64,000 nt of DNA from Trematomus loennbergii (taxonomy: Eukaryota > Chordata > Actinopteri > Perciformes > Nototheniidae): NCBI GenBank assembly GCA_012861695.1, contig JAAOOA010000127.1, positions 20,544,255 to 20,608,254 of the forward strand, in the 5' to 3' direction. The position numbers were made by a program, and so were the translations under genes. This document shows positions 41,589 through 54,900 of the stretch, piece after piece; within the stretch, counting starts at the first letter, position 1; each line of letters begins with the position of its first letter. The notes below the pieces were generated by a model that was not told the origin of the DNA, did not search any database, and was given only the letters and a program-made list of their open reading frames with translations.

Positions 41589-44500
41589 TCACGCCCTCTT
41601 TCCAAATTTGCCCTGCTTGTCCTTGTTCTTCTTGAATTTTCCGTGTTGTGTCTCTTTCTTTTTCAGTTTTCCATGCTCTGGAGCCCCATTGCTTGCTTTT
41701 GTGTTTTCCCCTTCATACTTCCTCTTCTTTTCACTGTTGGGAGAAGGACATTGTTACAAACATGTTTCTACAACATCCAAACAACCACAGTCTGCCAAAA
41801 ATCCTGATGTCACTGCACCTTTTGATGCTGACGACCGCTGTGGTCCCTGCTTTCTTCAGCACCTGGTCCCATTCCTCATTATCTCCACGGATATTGTACC
41901 TGTAAATACAAAAAGGAAATTATTAAAACTACAACAGTAAATATTGCCCTGCGCATTTTCAAGATGCTACACAAATGACCAAAATCATCCCTCCTCAAAA
42001 CCTTATACTCACTCTTCCATGTCCATTTCCTTGACTTTCTCCACATCCTGCTTGTGTTTCTCATCAAACTCTTTAGCCGCTTCGTTCTGTGAGTGACAGA
42101 TTCATTTTTAAACATTTTGTCCCGAAACAAACGCAATTTTTCTTATATTCATTATTTTCCCTGATAGGTTACTTTTACATAGTAGAGAAAAAAGAAAAGC
42201 AACACTTTCCACATGAGCATTTGAAACCAGCAAAGGTTTTAAAATAATCAGAGTTGTTAAACACATACCAGATCATCATTGAGGCTTCTGACAGTGGGCT
42301 CCATGGAAACGTCTATAGAAGTCGCCATCTCTGCCTCAATGGCTTTTTCTTGGATGCTGGTGAAGACCTAGGATTGTTTCAAGTTTCAAGGCTTTATTGT
42401 CATGTGCACATTAGCTACAGTGTAGATATGGCAGTGCAACACATATACAAAGATGAATGTTGTTGCAGAAGTATTACATTACATTTGATGGCCTCTTCCT
42501 CACAGCATGTACGGCTTTTAGGAGTAAACTTACTTGTACAAATTTCCGGATCAGACGGTTGAAGAGGCCCATGAGCTGCGAGCTTGGGAGTTCAATTTCC
42601 TTTTCCAGCTGGTCTACTGATTTGTGCTGTAAACCTATGCCGAGCAGTAGAGCCTAGAGACAAAAGGGAAAAGCAACAGGTTCAAATAAAACTGAATTCA
42701 CGACAAAGAAGCAACTGAAACCATGAGCTCAAGGGAAACTTACACACTGTGCTGCGGAGAGAGACACGTCCCCGAGCTGCTTGAGGAAGAACATGCGAGC
42801 CACTGTTGGGACCAGGTCCATGATGAGGTGGTAGTCCACCATGCTCCTCGAATACAGCTCCAGGCGCTTGAGGTCGTAGGGGCTGAAATTGGAGGCCAGC
42901 TCGGATCTGCTGAGAACTGTGGAGGTCAAAGGCAGGTCAGAAAGTGTGTGCGGTGGAGAGGAAATCTGAAGGGTTAGAACTGCTACAATACAGATCAAAA
43001 TATTCAAATGAATAAAGATAGAGCACCCATTTTTTTTTTTTTAAAGGACCACACAGTTGCCGTTTACATTGGCAGTTACAGAGAAATGATTCCAGGGACT
43101 TAGGATCTCAATGAAACTCGTTTGATCACACATGTCTTTATAAAAAAACAAATATGGCATTTGCATTTGAAGCACGAGCCGGAATAAAGTGTTCACAATC
43201 TCAGAGAGCATGATACGTTTACTTTGGATGGTTACAACCTTTTGGCTAATAATCTGAATCTTCTGTTCAGAAAATGAATAGGTTTTTCCCTTCTGGAACC
43301 TCACTGTTGAGCTCTGTCTCCCTCTAGTGTGACAGCATCAGTTATTAAAGGAGTCTTACCGGTGGTCTCCTCCTTGGACTTCTTGTTCTGCAGGATGCTG
43401 AGTGACATGCTGGGATGGAAGCTGCTGAACTGGTAGGAGAGGAGAGACAGGAAGCGCCGGCGGAAATCTGAGGGAAACAATAACTTTGTAGTCAGACTAT
43501 CATGAGTTTAAACAAACCAGATCTTTAGAGGCAGTGCAGGAAAGTTGTTGAAGTTCACCTTTCCAGAAGGCAGAGAGCCACTGGCTCTGCTCCGGGGAGT
43601 CATCTGTGTTCAGCTCCTTCAGCATCACGCAGGAGTGCTCTCCTGTCAGGTCGTTCTACAGACACACACAATAATTACAGCCTGTGACGACAGCAAAATG
43701 CACAGACAAATATATAACAATCTCTTTTTATACGTACAGGGGTTGTCTTAAGTAGACCGGAGTATAACCAGCTTTCCTCCAGAACCTGTTAGGTTGCAAA
43801 AGAGTTTTTTTTAAATAAAATAAAAAATCTGCAAAAATACAACAACCCTCATCTCCATATTCAAGGACACTCACTTGAGCAGCCTTGTAGTAAGGCCATA
43901 GGAGACTCCCAGATAGTCCAGTCTCTCCGCTCTCCTCTCACTCAGCTTCAGCAGCAGAGGGGGGAGCTCTTTCCGTGGAGTGATCACCTCCTCCAGCAGA
44001 CTGACAGCCTGCACACAAGAGACAACAACACGACTGGCACATGAGTTTCTACCCTAGTTACAATGCATGTGTGTAATCGATGTCTTCTAAATATTGCTGA
44101 ATATATGTCATTTCATTACCTCGCTGCTGACGGATGTGATCTCATTTGGATTTGAGTTTGTGCTCTCATCCATGGTGGGGAACTTGCCCTCGTAGTACAT
44201 CTGCAGCAGTTGGAGAGCTCTGGAGCCGTAGCCCATCTGGAGGACAGGTGGAGAACCAGTTAGATACAGAACATGCAGATTAAAATGACACTGGAAACAT
44301 GCTGAGACTTGTGCAGGCTCTTACCCCCTGGTAGTCTGGGTTGACAGCGATCCGCACCACTCTGCCTCCGGAGAGGCCGCCAAACTCTGGGTCTTGGAAC
44401 TACAAAGAGAAAAAGTAGAGGATAAAATATTTGCACGTTGATAATGTGAGCTTAAAAATCTCAAAGCGCTTGTATCGAGTGTGTACCTGCTCTGACACCG

Positions 44501-47500
44501 TCCAGGGAATCAGGTCCCCAGAGGCCTTCTTTCCTCTGGACAGACTGTTCAAGATGGACTGCCGAGATATTTCTCCCTCCAGACACACCTGAGAAAAACA
44601 AATGTACATTTACTAAGAGTCAAGTCAATTCACAAATTAAAAAGATAGACGCATACAAAAATGGTAATTTTGTTAATAAAAGCTGTAACTGAGCATATTT
44701 GTGTATCCTGTGCTGCATAACAGGACTACAGCGGCAGCATACAATGAGCATAGTCAGGATTTGGAGTAACTTACTTATTTAAGTTTACTATAACAACAAC
44801 ATGGCTTGGAAGAAATTAAAGTAATGTTTTGGCTGGACTGACTGACATCAAATGTTCAAAATAATCTGGTGACTCAACAGTTTTTCATTGACTAAAACTA
44901 AGATAAGTTAGGGTTTTCTTTGACAAAGATAAGACAAAATGCCCAGACCTTTAGTCAACTAACAAAAAGGAAACAACCTACGAAACCTCAAAATGAACAA
45001 GTAAAATTGACACAGGTCTAACACTTAATGAAACAAATATCTGATCAAATGGCCGGCAGTCAGCAGTGTTTTACCTGCACCACAGCGAGGACCTCGGGCA
45101 GAGCGTTCTGTGTGGGGGGGACAGGAGGGAGGAGGCAGAAGAGGTGATGGGCCGGAGCATCGGACAACATCTGCAGGTCGTTGGGGGAATTCTGGATCCA
45201 GAGAAAACATTTGAGACGGCGAATAAACAAACAGATGACAGGATACTGTGCGTAGGATGCAATGTGATCCTCAGACTAATATTCTCACCTTGTAGTGCGA
45301 GGCCACGTAGAGGGCCATCAGCCTCTGCAGGAAGGCCTCAGACGCCTTGTGGTAACAGAACAGGGTGTCTCTGTTCACATAGTACCTGCACAGTGGGGGT
45401 TAAGGACAAACGCAGAACAAACTGGTGTGTAGGAGTGTGTCACTCAGACAGTTGCATGCAGTGATACATTTCACATTTTTTGTTGTCTGATTTGATTAAC
45501 ATAAGATTATGATTAGCTACAAAATTATAAGTTTATTTCTTGTTTCATGCATTAAATGTTATGGTCCTGAATGGTAATATCAAAAAAGAGATGAGCAGTG
45601 ATAAAAAGAGAAATGTTCTCTGTAAGCCCCAAGTTTTGTTATATCTTTAGAAATATTTGAAGTGGATATTGGAAAACTTAAAAAGAGGGTTGAAACATAC
45701 CAGTTGATATTAACTGGAAGGCAATCATTGATTTTATTACAAGTGTCTTCCCCTTTTCTTAATTATATGTCAAATATGTTTTGCTTCCATTACATGCTGT
45801 ATGTAACCAGTATGTGGCAGAGGATAAAAGGTCAGTAAATTAAATTAAATTAAATTAATTGAAATGTAATGTAATGTAATGTAACCCGGGCTGACCAGGT
45901 CAGTGCATAAAGGATACAGGTCACAGGTCTGTGGGAGGGGCAGCCGGAGATGAGTCTGGGTATGTTCATACAGTCGAGACACAGCAGGTCGTTCAGCCAC
46001 TTCTCCACAGCGTCTCCAGGGGCGTACCGGATCGACTCGTGAAGAGTGACCTCATGGAGAGAGCGAGCTGTGTGCAGAGACAGAGAAACAGTCAGTCCAT
46101 TTTCTGACTCACATTGGTCACTAAACAACCACAGACAGATCCCTGATGTCTGTACCTGCTGCCAGCCTCTCTGTGTTGGAGCTCCTGTTCTCTGCAGACA
46201 TGTTCTGCTGACTGTCGGCACTCTGTTGCCGCAGCTGCTGGATCAGTTTGAGGGAAAGAGAGCGCCCGGTGCCTTCATATCTGCAGAGAGAGAGAGGAAC
46301 ACAGCGGTGAGAGAGGCAAAGAGCTACAGCTGAAATAGTGAAGTAAATTATCGATCAACTGAAATATCAACCATTTCAAAACTCTAATCAGAATTACTGG
46401 TTGAAGGATTCTCGAGGGTGAATATTTGTTTAAAATACAAATATTCTATTATACAAAACTGAATATTATCAGAGGTTTTGACTATTGTTCAAAGAAAAAT
46501 CAAGCATATGTAACCTAGGCTTTACAAACATCATAATGCGTATTTCTTGACTATTTTTAAACAAAACAATCCAAAAATGCATTGAATAACTGCTCTTATT
46601 AAATATTTGTTTTCCTGCCTTTCAATGGCTTTATTGGTATTCATGTTTTTGCCAAAGCATCAAAGAACAAACTGACTTTTAATTAAAACCATAATAATCA
46701 AAATACCACCTCTAAATGTCTTTGCATGTATAGTTATTTGGACAAAAGTAGTGTGATATTGGATCATGTATGTCATCCAGCATACTGACCCGTTGATGGT
46801 GGAGGCCATGAACACCAGGTAAGGCCCCAGCAGTTTCTTCACCAGAGGCAGAGGGATGGCTGCAGCCTCGTCTATCACCAGCAGCTCAGCCTGACCCAGC
46901 TTCACTGCGTCTCCTGGGTGGATGTACTGTTGGTCACATGGACAGGAAGGTTAGAGGTGAGCAATTAACTAAATATGATATATAATAACTTTGAGAAGAG
47001 TGGCCTGGTCTTGTTTACCTGGATTGTCTGCCGGTGCTCTTTGAAGATGTTCACCCTCACCACAGCTTTGTTGAAGTCTGGATTTAAAGACTGGATGATC
47101 TCATAGTCAAGATGCTCCTACAAAAATGCAAAAGGGAATGTGAGCTTAGAGTATTAACGTACAGTCCTTGATACAGAGAAGACTCTCAGGCTGCATACCT
47201 GATACTGCAGAGAATCAAAGCCTTTGAAGATGAATTCAAACATGGTGTGCAGGTTGTCCGGGCTCGGGGAGGTCACAAAGATATTGGAATAGCTGTAGGC
47301 AATACCAGGAAATCAATATCAAATTAAGTCAGCATAATATACCAAACTGGTTTATTTGTAAGACATTATCAAACCAATCTTACCCAAATGCAACAGCTCC
47401 AGCGACAGCCAGCCCCAGAGCTGCAGACTTGCCTCGACCACGGGCAGCCGTCATAGCCACGGTGGTCCGCAGGGTCTTCTCTGAGATCGCCTCGATGAAC

Positions 47501-49570
47501 TTCAGCACTCCTTTAGCCTAGAGGACAATTCAAACCTTAAGATTTACATTTATTATGACTTGGACAATTATTGAGGTGTAATTCCTTTGTGTTGGTAACT
47601 TGAAATACGATCAGTACATTCATTGAAAATTGTACTTTGTATTGTTTAAAAGGTGAGAGGTACTGACCTGGTCCATGGTCTTGCAGCAGTCCACCAACAC
47701 ACCCACAGGCTGAGTGTCATGCAGAGATTCCTTTAGGTCCTTCAGCTCCTGTTCTCGTGGAGTCAGACCGTCCTCCTGAAGAAACGAGACAACAGGTCAG
47801 AAATCAGGAAGCAACGAGCCAACAAGCAAGCAAACTTCATTGATGTAGCACTTTTTAAAAACAGTTGCAAAGTAGTTTATAGAAGTGGAAAAAAAAGACT
47901 GACAAGTACCAAGTTACTTGGAAAATCAAGCAACTTTTAAGATGCCTCAGGAGGATATTCCGTAGTCAATGAGCAACAAAAAATAATGTCTCCTATAATA
48001 AAGTTACCTGAGTCTTTGGAGGAATGGGCTTGATGTTCGCCATGTGGCTGGAGATTGGCAGGATGTTGAGTTGGTCGTCAATGACAACACAGTTCTTGCA
48101 GGATGCAAGTGACAGAATGAATCTGAAAACAGTTGAAAAAAATAAATGAATACCATTTCACTTTTGGCTCCAAATTATATGAAATCCATAAGAGCCCTTG
48201 CCTCTCATTGAAGCGTCCCACCACATCCTGATGAGCCTCGGTCCGGTACCGAGAGTGCACATCCTGGGAGAAAAACAGACCACAATGATCCCAAGTCGAG
48301 CTAACAGAGTCTGACATGTGTGGAGATGTAACAAGTTAAAGACTTACCATAGTCATCGTGTAGAGCTGCTTGAGAGAGTTCACGGTCCTCAGCAGAATCA
48401 CCACTATACCTCCTCCTTCTACGGTCTCAACCGTTCTCGCTAACAGGTTGGGAGTGAGAGCTTCAAAGTCCTGGGTGACACAGAAAACAAAACCTCAAAT
48501 GAGTCAAGTAAATCTGCTATATCAAAATCTGACTACAGCCTAAACGTTTGTGGGTTGTGAGCCAATTAAATTAACCATATTCCATGTTCTTTGATAGAGG
48601 CACTCTGGTGTACAGCGGACGAGGAGACACTCACCTGCAGGACGCACATCCCGTATGTGTTTCCCAGGATCTTGTGGGTCTCGTTGTAGTAACAGTAGCG
48701 GATGTTGGTTGCAGCGATGAAGAGTTCAAACGGGTCATCCTGATTCAGATTCAACGTGCCAGTATTTATTTTCTTCTGGAGGTGTCTCATGCGCTTCTTC
48801 CGATTGCTGTTTCAAGCATTTTAGACAAGTTTAATACCCTTCTCCTTTATAATACAACAAATGGCAAACAGCTTATTCTCTGAGGAGTTTACCTGCTGAA
48901 GCCCAGCTCTTTTTTGTAGCACCAGAGTACAGAGGGCCGTGCTTTCACACTAGCTTTAGACAGCATGTGATGCAGAATGACAACCTGGATCAAAGGCAGA
49001 TTTAAATATTTAATAAAAAAACAGAAACAAAACTTTAAAAAGACTGTAGTTTGAACTACAGACAGCATTTCCATAAATACATCATAAGCAAAAGATTCAT
49101 AGCTCATTCACGGTCACCATACATCATGGAAAAGGACGATGCAGTGACACGACAAGCTGAGTTAAGGTTTGTTCAAAAGAAAATAGCAAGCAAGGGCTAC
49201 CTTTGGGCAGAATAGTTGAGTATCTGGAAATCAACATATGAAGGATGTTGAGGATCCAAGCAGAATCAGTATCAGTTTTTCAATAGTCTTTACCATTAAG
49301 GTAACCCTCACTCCTTACACATGCTGAATGTCATAAAGTGTAGCACCATTGATATTTTTCTTAGAAAAAAGTGCATTTGGTGGGATTCCTAATAAAAGGA
49401 TGTGTGTGTTGAATTCAATTGAAACTGATATACACACAGCTATAGATTAAGATTACCTGATCTCTCCCACGATCTCCCACCACCACATATATCGTCCGGT
49501 GCTGCAGAGCGACTCCATTCTCAATCTGGACTCGAATCCGGTTGTCTATCTTCTTGCGGACTGTTGCCAT
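41589..49570 (-). CDS. nat10: RNA cytidine acetyltransferase NAT10
   Basis: NAT10 makes N4-acetylcytidine in 18S rRNA, tRNA and some mRNAs, acting mainly in the nucleolus. Start ATG 49568-49570, 28 coding exons, about 1,037 codons (human 1,025 residues). Landmarks: the N-terminal module (VVVGDRGRDQVVILHHMLSK), Walker A in AARGRGKSAALGLA (exon 47384-47517), Walker B region LLVIDEAAAIPLPLVKKLLG (46790-46926), the GNAT acetyl-CoA segment VVRIAVNPDYQGMGYGSRAL (44325-44399 and 44120-44236), the C-terminal LSRSELASNFSPYDLKRLEL segment, and a Lys-rich nucleolar tail (41589-41733). Exon 45918-46067 is one base short of phase at the GGGG run 45937-45940. Exon 43738-43785 also appears to lack one base. 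The intron after exon 48202-48263 starts with GC (GAGAG|GCAAGG). Start choice is firm: MATVRKKIDNRIRVQIENG matches the family. Confidence 0.97.
42376..42490. repeat. Dispersed repeat fragment in a nat10 intron
   Basis: The phrase TTTCAAGGCTTTATTGTCAT followed by GTGCACA is a familiar fish repeat end. It lies in the intron between exons 42269-42367 and 42534-42653. No target duplication or full element could be drawn. Confidence 0.45.
45838..45890. repeat. AAATT / GTAAT pentamer simple repeats
   Basis: Tandem AAATTAAATTAAATTAA passes into ATGTAATGTAATGTAATG just left of (transcriptionally downstream of) the nat10 exon 45918-46067. A short GTAAT repeat also occurs near 25207-25223. Confidence 0.8.
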
Positions 49571-49576
49571 TGTTTC

Positions 49577-50520
49577 ACTAAGAGGAGTCAGAAAACACAA
49601 AGAAGCAAACAGTATGAGATACAGTGTGACAAATGGTGCAGTAACACCCACACAGTGCTGTCAAACTGAGTTGTTCTTCACAAACATAAATGGTGATGTA
49701 CAACATTTAACATCAGATATCTACCATTAAACAGTCACATTAAGTAGTGAAAAATAAATAAAAGCAGGAAGCATTCCTAATAAATTATTGTCATTAAAAG
49801 GAAATATTGATGTTAAAATGTTCAAGTTGCTTAAAACAGTAGAAATAAGGCTGTGTATTCAGGAATATATTCTTATTTAATGGATAATCTTGCAATAATA
49901 ATAATAATTATGCTATGCATCCTGTTTACATCTTTCAGAAACATAACAAAAAACACACTTTTTTAAATAAACAATGCATTTTTTTTTACAAAAGGCACAA
50001 CCACATTTACATTCATAAAATGGGCTAAATGTTATGTATTTTAATGTTTTAGAGACGTTATTATCCTAGAGCAAATCGGCGTTTAAAAAAAAGATACACG
50101 GAAAAATATATTTGATTACTAATTTTAAAGAGGAACTTATTAGGTAATATTGAAGTTGAACAATTCAAAAGTAATGCTGTCAAACTGAGTTAAGAGGAAT
50201 ATTAGACTGAAGCTAACTTGCAGCCAAAACAAATGAGAGTTCATGGCAGCAGGGAAACTCAAATCAGCCACACAGCGAAGAAGAAACGCAATGAAAGTCT
50301 CATATAAAGAAAATACACTTAATGTTTCCACTTACCTTCAGTTATCGGAACGAGTGGTTGTTTAATCTGTATGCAATTCCAACAAGTCAAGGGCTGATTT
50401 TACATGCTAGACATCATGCTGTTGATACACTCACGTGGAGACATCCGTTCATGGAGGACCCCCGGTATGACGTCAGAAGAGTGCGACGGCATCGTGAAAA
50501 CATGTGCAAGTAAGTCCCCG
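49577..50520 (-). promoter_or_regulatory. nat10 5' UTR, first intron and promoter
   Basis: On the minus strand the exon with the nat10 start opens at 49577 after the acceptor CTCCTCTTAG, leaving only a few 5' UTR bases. A preceding non-coding exon ends at 50336 (plus strand CTTAC|CTTCAG, a GTAAG donor) and probably starts near 50500. The promoter should lie around 50400-50600. No exon is visible in the intron between. Confidence 0.5.
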
Positions 50521-51490
50521 AGTTAGTATGCCAGGTGGAAAACTTAAACTCTTATTGCTTCATTTACACGTACGCGTTTATTGGTTTGATTGATGTAATA
50601 ATATATCCAGTTTTAACGTTTCAAATTAGGGACTGGTGGTACCAGAAGAAGGAGAAAGATCCTTTTGAATTCTGCCTGTCAGCATTAGTTGAGGGGGAAA
50701 AAGCCCATTAACCATGTGCACCAAATGAGCACGCGCCTCTCTGTGGTAACATACCTAGCAACCACAGCATGGACAATAGACTAGATTGATTTGGCTTATT
50801 AATAAAACAGTTTGTCAGGGATTTGTTAGCATTACAAATAACATTTAGCCTTACAGTCAAAATACTTAAAAAAACACAAGTTCTTATTGTTGCTGTAAAC
50901 AAATTACAGGTGATACGACAATTGAAAGGCAGCATCTCAGTTTTATATGAGATATAGTAATTAAAATAGAAATGTATGCACTTGTCACGTACTGTGTTAC
51001 ACTAATCATTCACTTCAGCATATTGCAGTCTAGTATCATTGGACTACAATTTACAGTCAATTTTAAAACATTGTATGTTATTGTTAATTGTTACTTAATA
51101 AATGTATCTTCTTTCACCTATTTTTAGCAACATAATAGCTAAATGTTTAAGTGCATTCACCTTTGAAAACTTAACCGCAGAGCTTAGTTTGGTTTGTTTC
51201 TCTAGGTCTACAGGATTAGGGAAAACATTACTGGTTCAATTTTCATGATACTTGGTGCAAGTGTGTATCATGGGCCAAGGAAGAACACCTTACATTTTGG
51301 AAGATTGGGCTTACTGGAGGTCTGCGCTCCATGGCCTTCCTAGTGGTCCTTTATGTTTAGCTGCATGTCTACATGTGTGCATTAACAACAATCTCCTTCT
51401 ATGTGTAGTGTCCACACATCTGGAAAATTAAACTGATTCAGATTGAGTAACTGTACAGTGGAAAACTAAGGCTGAAGCATGGGTATGCAA
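50521..51490. other. Intergenic stretch between nat10 and caprin1
   Basis: AT-rich sequence with no credible exon on either strand. It separates the caprin1 3' end from the nat10 promoter; the two genes run head to tail on the minus strand. I see no defined repeat or conserved motif cluster. Confidence 0.5.
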
Positions 51491-51945
51491 CACAACTTTA
51501 TTGAAACTCTTGAAGCAACATCAATTTACAAACAAGGAAACGGGAGCTCATTGAACATAAAAACGTTTTTTTAGAAACCAAAATGACAGTAAAGAACCAA
51601 GAAGGGGAACAAACTCCCAAGGGTTGGACCAGCAGTGGCAGGTGCATTTTTTTTTATACAAAAAATAACTTATGAAATCTTTCAAGTTTACAGGAATATT
51701 GTAGCACATGGCATGTGTAAATCGATGATTGGATTTACAGCTCAGCTTGTGTTTCAGACTTTAAACAATTGAATATTTCCAAATACCAAAGCAGAGTTTA
51801 CTTTGATTTAAGAGACAGGAAAAATACCACTGATAAAGAACAAAAAAAATAAAGAACATGAGTGAGCTGGGGCGAATGCGTTTTGGAATTGGAATTTTCA
51901 GTGTGGTGCAAAGTTAGTCAGTCACAGTCATTATGAAAGGCCTTT
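51491..51945 (-). other. caprin1 3' UTR with poly(A) signal
   Basis: Non-coding sequence after the caprin1 stop (TCA 51946-51948 on the plus strand). The minus-strand AATAAA at 51497-51502 is the likely poly(A) signal. Confidence 0.6.
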
Positions 51946-54900
51946 TCAGGATCGTATCGCCTGAGTGCTGCCTCTCGACACTCCTCTGGGTCCCTGACCC
52001 GCGCCGCGCTTGTAGTTCGGTTGGTAACCCTCCTGGAGCAACAGAGGGAAAAAAAACACATGTTAGAAACTACTCCCACAGAAAGCAAACCCAACAGAGA
52101 AAATTATCCAGTGTGAGGACTGAAAGCTTCTTTCATACCCTCTGATAATTCCCGTTTGAGTAATCCCGAGGTGTGTTGAACTGAGTCTGTCCATAACCAG
52201 AGTTTTGAGTATTGGCGAAAGGAGGACGATATCCATCATAGCCACCTGAAAGAAGGAAGACTTGAAACTTCAAAAGCTTCTCCTGAAATGTATACCAAGT
52301 AAGCTCTGAACATTTTGACCCTTGCATGCAATTCTAAATGTCTACAAGCATCTGGGTTACTTTGACAGGTACTATGTTAAAAAGACAGTTAAACTAATCT
52401 GAATTTAATCAAAATGCCTAAACTGAAAAGCAACACCAGTATGAAGTTACATAATTCAAGAAAAAAAGTGTTTAATTATTGTAAATTCTTGTCATTTTAA
52501 ATTACAAAAAGGCAAAATATTTCTAATGAATAATAAAATCGATAGGGACATTTGATCTCACTGTGAGAAGGAGTACCATGTCAACAAAGATCATTAACTG
52601 AGGCTTCAAAATTAATTTAAAAAATCTAAGTCAGCAATGCCATTTTTTCTGTAAAGGTTCTGTTAAGTCTGACTTAAGCCATAATGTAATTGACACCTAT
52701 GTTTGAATGACAACAAGCCCTATCTTTAACAGATGAGGCGATGTCACTTAAGTGAAAATAAAGGATATGTTTGTGGCTGTAGGATGTGTTCCTACCTCTG
52801 AATCCGTTCGAGGAGCCTCTGTATCCGTTGATCATCCCCCTGGCGTTGCGAGGTCCGCCGCGGGACATGCCTCTGCTGTTGTAGAAGGACTGGCCCTGCC
52901 TGGTGAAGCCCGGGCCTGCTGCTGGCCTGCTGACTGGTCCTGGGAATGGAAGGCACCAACTACCAGAAAACACAGTGGGTGCCCCAAAACGGATGCAAGT
53001 CAATCTCCAGTATAATTTGAACACAGTATTTATTAATAAAAATAGAGTTAATTGTACCGACTACCCAGGGAAAGGTCAGAGAATTTAAATTAATGTCTCT
53101 ATTTATGTATAATTTGCCAAGACTTGGAAGGAAAGGGGTAATGTATGTATGTGTATGTGAGCAATAACGTCCAGATTTGAGTGGACTGTAAACTGAGGCG
53201 GGGGTGACTTTTATGTACATCTCCATGTATGTTATATATTTGTGGAATAAATAAAAAGTTCTAACAAAAAAAAAAATAGAGTTAATGGTAACTTTATGTC
53301 AGGAAGACAAATCTTGCACAATCAATCCTGTAAGTACAAAATGAAAACATGTGCCCACCAGTCTGCAGCTGCTCTGCCTGCATCTCTGTCGGCTCCGAAG
53401 GATGCTGCGGCGGGCTGCTGAAGGCTGGGTTGTAGCTGTTCTGGTATTGGCTGGCCTGGTTCAAAGTCTCTGTCTCATTAGCTGGCGGGACTGGGGCATT
53501 GAGGTTGAACACCTGAGGGGAGAACAAGGGCCACATTGTAGTGAAGCCAAAACCAGAGGAAAGGTCACAGGCTCATTAGGAGTAAAGTCCATTACTCATT
53601 ACTTCCTGGATTCAGCTGCTTCACTTAAAACCCATACAACTGCAATATGATGAGAGAGCACACTTAAGGACTGCACTAGCAATCCCTAATGACAGTCATT
53701 CGTGATATATTTGGCAGTGATGCACGAAGTCCTGGAAATGCATTTCTATCTGCTTGACAGGACACATATTCTATTTGAGTACACTAAAAACACAAAATGC
53801 TTTAAATAGCTGTATTTCTGGATACCATGAACAACTATTGAGTAAGTTTGATAGATTACACAAGGGCCTTACTGTCTGCATTGACTGGAATGGTGCTGCG
53901 TTCACGTTGATGCCACTGCTGTGCGGAGCTTTGGAGACAGGCTGGAACACTTGTGTTTGAGAGGCAGACGGGAGAGCTGTGGAGGGCGGAGGCTGCTCCG
54001 ACGACAACGACATGGAGGTCTGACGAAGAGGGTCACAACATTGTTCAATGTCGTATATCATTTAAGTGCAGGTATTACAATGCAAATTCCAAGTTACATT
54101 CTCTTGGTAGGATCAAAAGAGAAAATGAAGATGTGATATTTGACAACTAAAGTCATGTCCTTCATTTTCCCCCTGGCTCTTATTTAAATAATACAGCTAC
54201 CTACCATCACAGCCTTGCAAACAGGACATTTTACAGGCTTTTAGTTCATTAAGACTATTATTTTTTAGTCAACTGAATTCAGGACTGGTGCTGGTTCTCG
54301 GTTTGTATACTTATACAGTATTTAAAGGACTATAAAAACGTTTTAAACTTAAAATGTTGCAATTGTTGTTAAACAAAATAGTCTCAAGTAAGAAACATTT
54401 CCTGATTGACAATCGGCTCAAATCTGATGATATACCCATCATTTTAAGAAGGGCTCTCACTCTTCACAGAGCATGGTTTACCTGGATGGGGTCGATGGTA
54501 TCTGTTGGGGGTCGAGGATCTGGCGTGTGTGAACTCTGATACATGGGGGCGGAGTTGGGGAAACAATAGGAACCTGGACACAGATATTAAACATTAAAAC
54601 ATATTCTCTTTCAAAGCATATTTGGCATGGCTACACAATCAGGGTTTTCCAGGGTTGACTACTTACTTGTGTGGGCTCAGGCTGGAGAGGAACAGAGTTG
54701 GGTTGCGATAGCCGGGACTCTGGGTGAACTAAGAAGATTTGAGCATTGCACCTTTAGTAAACCAGAAAAGTAATTTCAAGCTTTCAAATGTCATGTTTTT
54801 ATACAAGATCACCAGAACTGGATTTCTCTTTATAACCATACCTGGAGGACACACCATCTGTGGTAAGTCCATGTTCTGAGCGGGTTTCATGGGCTGTGCT

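Noticed and set aside
45066..45464. Plus-strand open frame of 132 codons
   Set aside because: It is antisense to conserved nat10 exons, so it is a shadow of the real gene.
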